Positions 59,347-64,000 of a stretch of DNA of 64,000 nucleotides are shown in pieces. The stretch comes from an uncultured Pseudomonadota bacterium (GTDB lineage Bacteria; Pseudomonadota; Gammaproteobacteria; Burkholderiales; Burkholderiaceae_C). A program made the position numbers and the translations under genes. The DNA lies in contig CAMFIB010000001.1 of assembly GCA_945952465.1 (NCBI GenBank), positions 248,001 to 312,000 of the forward strand. Direction: 5' to 3'. The notes under the pieces were generated by a model. It was not told the origin of the DNA. It searched no databases and was given only the letters and a program-made list of their open reading frames with translations. Positions within the stretch are counted from its first letter, which is position 1, and each line of letters opens with the position of its first letter.

Positions 59347-60221
59347 CCCGTCACGCCCTCGTTCCAGTGCAGCTTCTCGCGCAATGTGTCGAAATAGCTC
59401 CAGCCCTTGGGGTGGAGAAACCGCACCTGGTGGCGCGAACGGCGCACGGTGATGTGGTCGCCGCGCATCAGCGAGGCCAGCGAGTGCATGTCGAAATTGG
59501 CGCTGGCGTCCCGGCCTGCTACTATTTCTATAGCTATCTCGCCAGAATCGGCGATGACAATCGGCCTGTTTGACAATGTATGAGGGGCAATCGGTACCAG
59601 CACCCAGCCGGCGATCGACGGGTGCAGGAGAGGGCCGCCAGCCGACAGCGCATAAGCGGTCGACCCGGTGGGCGAGGCGATGATGAGGCCGTCGGCGCGC
59701 TGGTTGGCAACGAAGCGGCCGTCGACCTCCACCCTCAGCTCGACCATGCCGGACGATGCGCCACGGTTGACGACGACGTCGTTCATGGCGGTGGCGTCGA
59801 GCACACAAACACCGTCTCGAACCACGCGTGCATGCATCAGCGTGCGGCGGTCTTCCTCGTATTCGCCGCACAGCATCGGGCGCAGCAAGGCTTGGTAGTT
59901 GTGCAGCGGAATGTCGGTGATGAAACCCAGGCGGCCCTGGTTGATGCCAATCAGCGGCACGCCGTGCATCGCCATTTGCCGGCCGATGCCCAGCATGGTG
60001 CCGTCGCCGCCGATCACCAAACCGAGATCGCACCTTGTTCCGATCTCGCGCGCTGTCATCACGGGAAATCCGGTAAGCCCCGTGTTCGCCGCAGTGTCGG
60101 CCTCGAACACCACCTCGCAGCCCTGCGCATCCAGAAAATGCGCCACGTCTTCCAGCGTGTCGCGGGACCCATGGGCGTTGTACTTGCCGATGATCGCCAC
60201 ATGCTTGAACTGGGACTTCAT
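59343..60221 (-). CDS. nadK: NAD kinase
   Basis: A 292-residue kinase that makes NADP. The GGDGT motif is at residues 71-75 in [16 protein letters not shown], and the second conserved region is [20 protein letters not shown]. The nadK-recN order is conserved in proteobacteria. ATG 60221 is preferred; TTG 60227 adds two residues. Residues near 217-236 ([20 protein letters not shown]) are encoded by a dispersed repeat copy, in the beta-sheet part of the C-terminal domain. Divergent from hrcA with only 36 bp between the start codons. Confidence 0.96.
   Translation of the reverse strand: MKSQFKHVAIIGKYNAHGSRDTLEDVAHFLDAQGCEVVFEADTAANTGLTGFPVMTAREIGTRCDLGLVIGGDGTMLGIGRQMAMHGVPLIGINQGRLGFITDIPLHNYQALLRPMLCGEYEEDRRTLMHARVVRDGVCVLDATAMNDVVVNRGASSGMVELRVEVDGRFVANQRADGLIIASPTGSTAYALSAGGPLLHPSIAGWVLVPIAPHTLSNRPIVIADSGEIAIEIVAGRDASANFDMHSLASLMRGDHITVRRSRHQVRFLHPKGWSYFDTLREKLHWNEGVTG
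59518..59575 (+). repeat. Dispersed ~60-bp repeat, copy 8 (inside nadK)
   Basis: Plus orientation: tactatttct, atagc at 59530-59534, 13 bases, then tcggcgatgaca and atcggcctgtttgac. It is the most diverged copy but keeps the spacing. nadK reads it on the minus strand without a stop. The short tract is visibly AT-richer than its surroundings. Confidence 0.55.
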
Positions 60222-60257
60222 GCGCAAATTACATCACAACATCCTTAGAATCGAGAG

Positions 60258-61307
60258 ATGCTGGACGAACGGGCGAAGCTGCTGCTGAAGGCGCTGGTGG
60301 AGCGCTACATTGCCGACGGCCAACCGGTTGGATCACGCACGCTGTCCAAGGCGTCGGGCCTCGATCTGTCGCCGGCAACCATCCGCAACGTGATGTCGGA
60401 TCTGGAGGACCTGGGGCTGATCGTCAGCCCGCACACGTCCGCCGGTCGCATTCCCACCGCGCGGGGTTACCGGCTGTTCGTCGACGCGATGCTGACCGTG
60501 CAGCGGCAACAGGTCTCGGCGGCCAACCTCATGACGCCGGCACTGGTGGCGGATCAGCCCCAGAAGGTCATTGCCAGTGCGGCAAACCTGCTTTCCAGCT
60601 TGTCGCAATTCGTTGGCGTCGTCATGGCACCTCGGCGCACGTCGGTGTTCCACCACATCGAATTCCTGCGGCTGTCGGAACGGCGCGTGCTGGTCATCAT
60701 GGTGTCGCCGCAGGGTGACGTGCAAAACAGGGTGATCTTCACCGAGGCCGACTACACGCAGGCCCAACTGGTGGAAGCCGCCAACTACCTGAATGCACAC
60801 TACTCCGGCATGGCGATCGAGCAAGTGCGGGAGCGGCTGAAAGGCGAAATCGAGCAGTTGCGCGGCGAGATCGCCACGCTGATGCAGGCGGCGGTGGACG
60901 TGAGTTCCGAGGCCCTGCAGGCAGAAGACGAAGTGGTGATTTCCGGCGAACGCAATCTGTTGTCGGTCAGCGACTTTTCCAGCGATCTGGGCCATCTGCG
61001 GCGCGCCTTCGAGCTTTTCGAGCAAAAGACCCACCTGATGCGCCTGCTCGACACCTCCAGCCGTGCCGGCGGCATCCGGATTTTCATCGGCGGGGAGAGC
61101 CAGGTCGTGCCGATCGAAGAACTGTCGGTCGTCAGCACGACTTATGAGGTAGACGGGCAGGTGGTTGGCACGCTCGGCGTCATAGGCCCCACGCGCATGC
61201 CCTACGACAAGATGATCCAGATTGTCGACATCACGTCCAAGCTGGTCAGCAACGCGCTCAGCCACGGAGGGGACCCCTCTACAATCTCCAGTCGGTCGGG
61301 GCGTTAG
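60258..61307 (+). CDS. hrcA: Heat-inducible transcriptional repressor HrcA
   Basis: A 349-residue repressor that binds CIRCE operators. The N-terminal winged helix is [20 protein letters not shown] followed by [20 protein letters not shown] and [10 protein letters not shown]. The GAF-like middle and C-terminal parts include [20 protein letters not shown] and [20 protein letters not shown]. GroEL is known to keep HrcA active in other bacteria. A CIRCE site is visible upstream of rpoH in this window. The stop codon (61305-61307) falls inside the following tRNA gene, and the last ~10 residues (STISSRSGR) are likely dispensable. Confidence 0.96.
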   Translation: MLDERAKLLLKALVERYIADGQPVGSRTLSKASGLDLSPATIRNVMSDLEDLGLIVSPHTSAGRIPTARGYRLFVDAMLTVQRQQVSAANLMTPALVADQPQKVIASAANLLSSLSQFVGVVMAPRRTSVFHHIEFLRLSERRVLVIMVSPQGDVQNRVIFTEADYTQAQLVEAANYLNAHYSGMAIEQVRERLKGEIEQLRGEIATLMQAAVDVSSEALQAEDEVVISGERNLLSVSDFSSDLGHLRRAFELFEQKTHLMRLLDTSSRAGGIRIFIGGESQVVPIEELSVVSTTYEVDGQVVGTLGVIGPTRMPYDKMIQIVDITSKLVSNALSHGGDPSTISSRSGR

Positions 61308-61374
61308 CTCAGTTGGTTAGAGCAGAGGACTCATAATCCTTTGGCCGTTGGTTCAAGTCCAACACGCCCTACCA
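61298..61374 (+). tRNA. tRNA-Met or tRNA-Ile2 (anticodon CAT)
   Basis: A 77-nt tRNA with encoded CCA. Acceptor GGGGCGT pairs with ACGCCCT (G1 opposite T72), anticodon stem GAGGA with TCCTT (one wobble), loop CTCATAA, and the T arm has TTCAAGT. The anticodon CAT may be elongator Met or, after lysidine modification, Ile; the T arm and variable region resemble E. coli Ile2. It overlaps the last 10 bases of hrcA. A TACAAT hexamer at 61280-61285, inside hrcA, could be its -10 element. Confidence 0.92.
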
Positions 61375-61412
61375 GCAACCCTTCTCTCAGACCTGCTATA
61401 CTCTGAGGCTTG

Positions 61413-61489
61413 GCGGCTGTAGCTCAGCTGGATAGAGTACTTGGCTACGAACCAAGGGGTCGTGGGTTCGATTCCTGCCAGCCGCACCA
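61413..61489 (+). tRNA. tRNA-Arg (anticodon ACG)
   Basis: A 77-nt tRNA with encoded CCA. Acceptor GCGGCTG/CAGCCGC is perfect; the anticodon stem-loop is CTTGG-CTACGAA-CCAAG. ACG (with inosine at the wobble position) reads CGT, CGC and CGA, the main arginine codons here. A TATACT hexamer at 61396-61401 may be its own -10 element. It lies 38 bp after the CAT tRNA. Confidence 0.96.
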
Positions 61490-61494
61490 TATTG

Positions 61495-61530
61495 AAGGGG
61501 TCAGCTTTCGCGAGCTGACCCCTTTTCTTT
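61495..61530 (+). terminator. Intrinsic terminator after the tRNA pair
   Basis: A 12-bp stem AAGGGGTCAGCT/AGCTGACCCCTT, with loop TTCGCG, is followed by TTCTTTTTC. It ends the hrcA-tRNA-tRNA unit. Confidence 0.92.
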
Positions 61531-61739
61531 TTCGTCAATCGTTGTTCCACTCGACTCACCGCATGTGACATAGGTCGCGAATTCGGGCCGCGTCACGGAA
61601 CGCTGGCGCTAGAATGGAATCGCAGCCGCCTTGGCCGCGGCGCAAGTGCTTGGTTTTATTCCATTTTTTGCCCGAGGGATCGTGCGCGCTGCGCGGGATC
61701 GGCGCGGTGCGCCGATTTGACAAAGGTCGAGGTGGTCCA

Positions 61740-62552
61740 ATGAACTTTCGCTGTGGTGTGTTTGCTGCCTTGTTCTGCGCGGCCACGTCGCTGTGTGCGC
61801 AGACCTCCACGATCGGTACACGGTCACCAGCGGCCGTGCCCGTAAAGCCGGGAGAGGGCGCTCGCGGCGCGACCGATGCGATCGACCCGCGTCAGACGCC
61901 GAGCGCCAAGGCCTTGGAAAAAGGTGAGTTCGCCCCGGTGACCCAGGACATACGCCAGCAGCAACCGGTGACCGGTATCGGTTCCGACTACTTGGTGGGG
62001 CCGAATGATCTGCTCGAGATCGACGTCTTCGACATGGAAAACCTGAAGCGCACCGTTCGGGTGAATGCGGCGGGATCGATCTCTCTGCCGCTCATCGGCA
62101 ACGTCGTGGTGGCGGGGCTCACGGCGCAGCGCATCGAGGATGCCATCGCCTCCAAGTACAGCGAAAAATACCTGCAGAACCCGCAGGTCTCGGTTTTCAT
62201 CAAGGAATTCACTACTCAACGGATCACCGTCGATGGCGCGGTGCAAAAACCCGGCATCTATCCGATGACGGGGCAGATCTCCTTGCTGCAAGCCTTGGCG
62301 CTGGCCGGCGGGGCTGGCCAGATTGCCAACATGGGTGAGGTCATTGTGTTCCGTAACAACCAAGGCGGCGCGCGACAGGCAGCGGTCTTCGACGTCGAAA
62401 ACATCCGCAGCGGCAAAAGCGAGGACCCGATGCTGCGTGGCGACGATGTGGTGGTGGTCCAGCGCGACAGCAGCCGGCGGTTTCTAAAGGACTCGCTGTT
62501 CCGCGACATCATCGATTCGATCAACCCGTTCTCCGTCTTCGCGCGGCCCTGA
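61740..62552 (+). CDS. Polysaccharide export outer-membrane protein, Wza-like
   Basis: A 270-residue exported protein with signal peptide (about 1-20). The polysaccharide export domain starts near residue 80 with YLVGPNDLLEIDVFDMENLK and VNAAGSISLPLIGNVVVAGL. SLBB-type repeats follow (ITVDGAVQKPGIYPMTGQIS, ALALAGGAGQIANMGEVIVF). It forms the outer-membrane channel for capsule or exopolysaccharide. There is no lipobox cysteine right at the cleavage site, unlike Wza itself. It is the first gene of a locus that continues with a chain-length regulator; upstream is a 209-bp gap after the tRNA terminator. Confidence 0.9.
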   Translation: MNFRCGVFAALFCAATSLCAQTSTIGTRSPAAVPVKPGEGARGATDAIDPRQTPSAKALEKGEFAPVTQDIRQQQPVTGIGSDYLVGPNDLLEIDVFDMENLKRTVRVNAAGSISLPLIGNVVVAGLTAQRIEDAIASKYSEKYLQNPQVSVFIKEFTTQRITVDGAVQKPGIYPMTGQISLLQALALAGGAGQIANMGEVIVFRNNQGGARQAAVFDVENIRSGKSEDPMLRGDDVVVVQRDSSRRFLKDSLFRDIIDSINPFSVFARP

Positions 62553-62633
62553 TGGGTCAATTGACCTGTTCGCACACTGTCCGGGCGCGTACCGCGTCCC
62601 CGGATCGAACGCCCACAACCTGACGCACTCTTG

Positions 62634-64000
62634 ATGTCCGCACCCGACCACTTCCCGGCACACTCTGGCGCGCCTTCTGGCCCTGGCACAGCACTGGCCC
62701 TGCGGCCTCAATACCAATTGCAACACCTGTCGCAACCGGCTCAACAAGCTGAGTTTGTGGACGATTCGTTCGCATTGACGGATTTGCTGCGGATCATCCT
62801 CAAACACAAGTGGACTTTGCTGTTGCTGATCTTGCTGGGCGCGGGCATCGCCGCGATTGCCACTTTGCTGAGGACACCGATCTACCGTGCCAGTGTGGTC
62901 ATCCAGATCGACCGAGCGGCCGCGCGCATCGTTTCGTTCAAGACAGATACGGAGGCTCAGGAAGGCTACTACGACGAGCGTTCGGCTCTGGCCACACAAT
63001 ACGAATTGTTGAGGAGTCGATCGCTGGCAGAGCGCGTCATTGACGAATTGCACCTGGATCAATCCAAATCGCCGTCTATTGACCTGGTGGGCGGCCTCGA
63101 GTCCGAGACCCCTGACGCGGATGTTCCGGTAGCGGCGGCGTCTGATATAGGAGCGTTGGAACGCTTCCGCGCCCAGTTGACCTCCGGCTTCCACAAGTTG
63201 ACGAAGCCGTCGATTACCAGCGGCGAGGTTTTGGGCCGAGAGCGGGTGATTTCCACATTTTTGCGTGCGATGACCGTGGAGCCCGTGAAGAATTCGCGCT
63301 TGGTCAAGCTCCACGTCGACAACACTGATGCTGATCTGGCCGCTCGCATCGCAAATGCGACGGCGCAAGCCTACGTCGCGATGGGGCTGGAGCGCCGCTT
63401 CGATGCTTCCTCGTATGCCAAGAGTTTTCTCGAAGACCAGATCAAGCAGACCAAGGCAAAACTCGAGGAGTCCGAGCGCAAACTGAACGACTATGCCAAG
63501 TCCAAGGAAATTCTGACGCTTGACGAAAAGACAAACGTTATCAACCAGACTTACACTGATTACGCCATTGCGTTGTCGAAAGCCGAGCAGGATCGGATCA
63601 AAGCGGAGGCAATCAACGAGGCGTTGAAGCGGAATCCGGAGGCAGTGTCCCAAGTTTTGGAGAACAAGACGGTTGCTGTCTACAAGGAACAGAAAACGAA
63701 ACTGGAAGCGGAGTACCAGCAGAACCTGAAGGTCTTCAAACCCGAGTTTCCGAAAATGCTGCAGATCAGGGCGCAAATTGCCGAGATCGACGACAAGATC
63801 AAGCAGGAAACCGCGGCCGTTGCCACATCGGTTCAGGCGCAATACGACTCAGCGCTGCGCCAGGAAACCCTGATCCGTGACAAGCTCAATCAGACCCGCA
63901 AGCAGGTGCTGGTCACGCAGGACCACAGCATCGATCTGAACCTGCTCAAGCGAGAGGTTGACACAAACCGACAACTCTACGACAACCTGTTGCAGCGGTT
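62634..64000 (+). CDS. Polysaccharide chain-length determinant / Wzc-type co-polymerase (5' part)
   Basis: The frame stays open from ATG 62634 to the window edge; 455 residues are visible. A cytoplasmic N-terminus (about 1-58) is followed by a membrane helix at 60-79 (WTLLLLILLGAGIAAIATLL), then the periplasmic Wzz domain with YRASVVIQIDRAAARIVSF and LATQYELLRSRSLAERVIDE. A long coiled coil occupies about 260-450 (EDQIKQTKAKLEESERKLND). This layout fits Wzc/ExoP-type autokinases, whose second helix and kinase domain would lie beyond the edge. It sets polymer length with the Wza-like channel. GC content here is lower than in the core genes. Confidence 0.9.
   Translation, partial: MSAPDHFPAHSGAPSGPGTALALRPQYQLQHLSQPAQQAEFVDDSFALTDLLRIILKHKWTLLLLILLGAGIAAIATLLRTPIYRASVVIQIDRAAARIVSFKTDTEAQEGYYDERSALATQYELLRSRSLAERVIDELHLDQSKSPSIDLVGGLESETPDADVPVAAASDIGALERFRAQLTSGFHKLTKPSITSGEVLGRERVISTFLRAMTVEPVKNSRLVKLHVDNTDADLAARIANATAQAYVAMGLERRFDASSYAKSFLEDQIKQTKAKLEESERKLNDYAKSKEILTLDEKTNVINQTYTDYAIALSKAEQDRIKAEAINEALKRNPEAVSQVLENKTVAVYKEQKTKLEAEYQQNLKVFKPEFPKMLQIRAQIAEIDDKIKQETAAVATSVQAQYDSALRQETLIRDKLNQTRKQVLVTQDHSIDLNLLKREVDTNRQLYDNLLQR

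Overview
The window looks like a chromosomal segment of a high-GC betaproteobacterium of the order Burkholderiales, most likely family Comamonadaceae. The grounds are very high GC at third codon positions, typical betaproteobacterial gene orders (ftsK-lolA-rarA, lolB-ispE-tRNA-Gln-prs-rplY-pth, the coxB/ctaD/ctaG/coxC/SURF1/ctaA/ctaB/sco cluster, rsmD-coaD-ferredoxin) and small families such as DUF4148, DUF1841, DUF2244 and DUF2909. No phage, plasmid, insertion sequence or CRISPR array is visible. Most of the window is core genome.

Layout. 0-5 kb: end of a Crp/Fnr regulator, then ftsK, lolA and rarA. 4.8-8.5 kb: livHMGF branched-chain amino acid transporter without its binding protein. 8.5-13.5 kb: DNA topoisomerase IB, tRNA-Arg(CCT), a P460-like lipoprotein, and a leftward MoxR ATPase / small membrane protein / acetyltransferase / VWA cluster. 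13.5-18.5 kb: cytochrome c4, then an iron-type sigma factor, FecR anti-sigma factor and STN-bearing TonB receptor behind a Fur box. 18.5-28 kb: DUF1841, GST, TauE/SafE permease, KefF-KefC pair, orphan ParA, DUF4148, LysR, MaoC, TrmL, ComF and a BioC-like methyltransferase. 28-38 kb: complete cytochrome c oxidase structural and assembly cluster with heme O/A synthesis and two Sco-type proteins. 38-49 kb: rpoH, an unidentified basic protein, an FAD oxidoreductase, ftsY, two M16 peptidases, rsmD, coaD, ferredoxin, pth, rplY and prs. 49-60 kb: tRNA-Gln, ispE, lolB, a TPR protein, mutM, a frameshifted dynamin-like GTPase, mutY, rapZ, recN and nadK. 60-64 kb: hrcA, two tRNAs and the start of an exopolysaccharide export locus that runs off the right edge.

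Three observations stand out. First, at least eight diverged copies of one short dispersed repeat (core atagc-N13-ttggcgctgact) occur here. Five lie inside genes (rarA, kefC, nadK, an M16 peptidase and a small secreted protein), and in the last two the repeat encodes most of the signal peptide in the same reading frame. Second, a CIRCE operator with 17 of 18 consensus bases sits 27 bp upstream of rpoH, while its predicted repressor gene hrcA is also in the window, which suggests that HrcA controls the heat-shock sigma factor. Third, the stop codon of hrcA lies inside the following tRNA gene.

Functionally, the region joins respiration (cox cluster, c4, ferredoxin), envelope biogenesis (LolA, LolB, FtsY, polysaccharide export), oxidative DNA repair (MutM, MutY, RecN, RarA) and heat-shock control (RpoH, HrcA).
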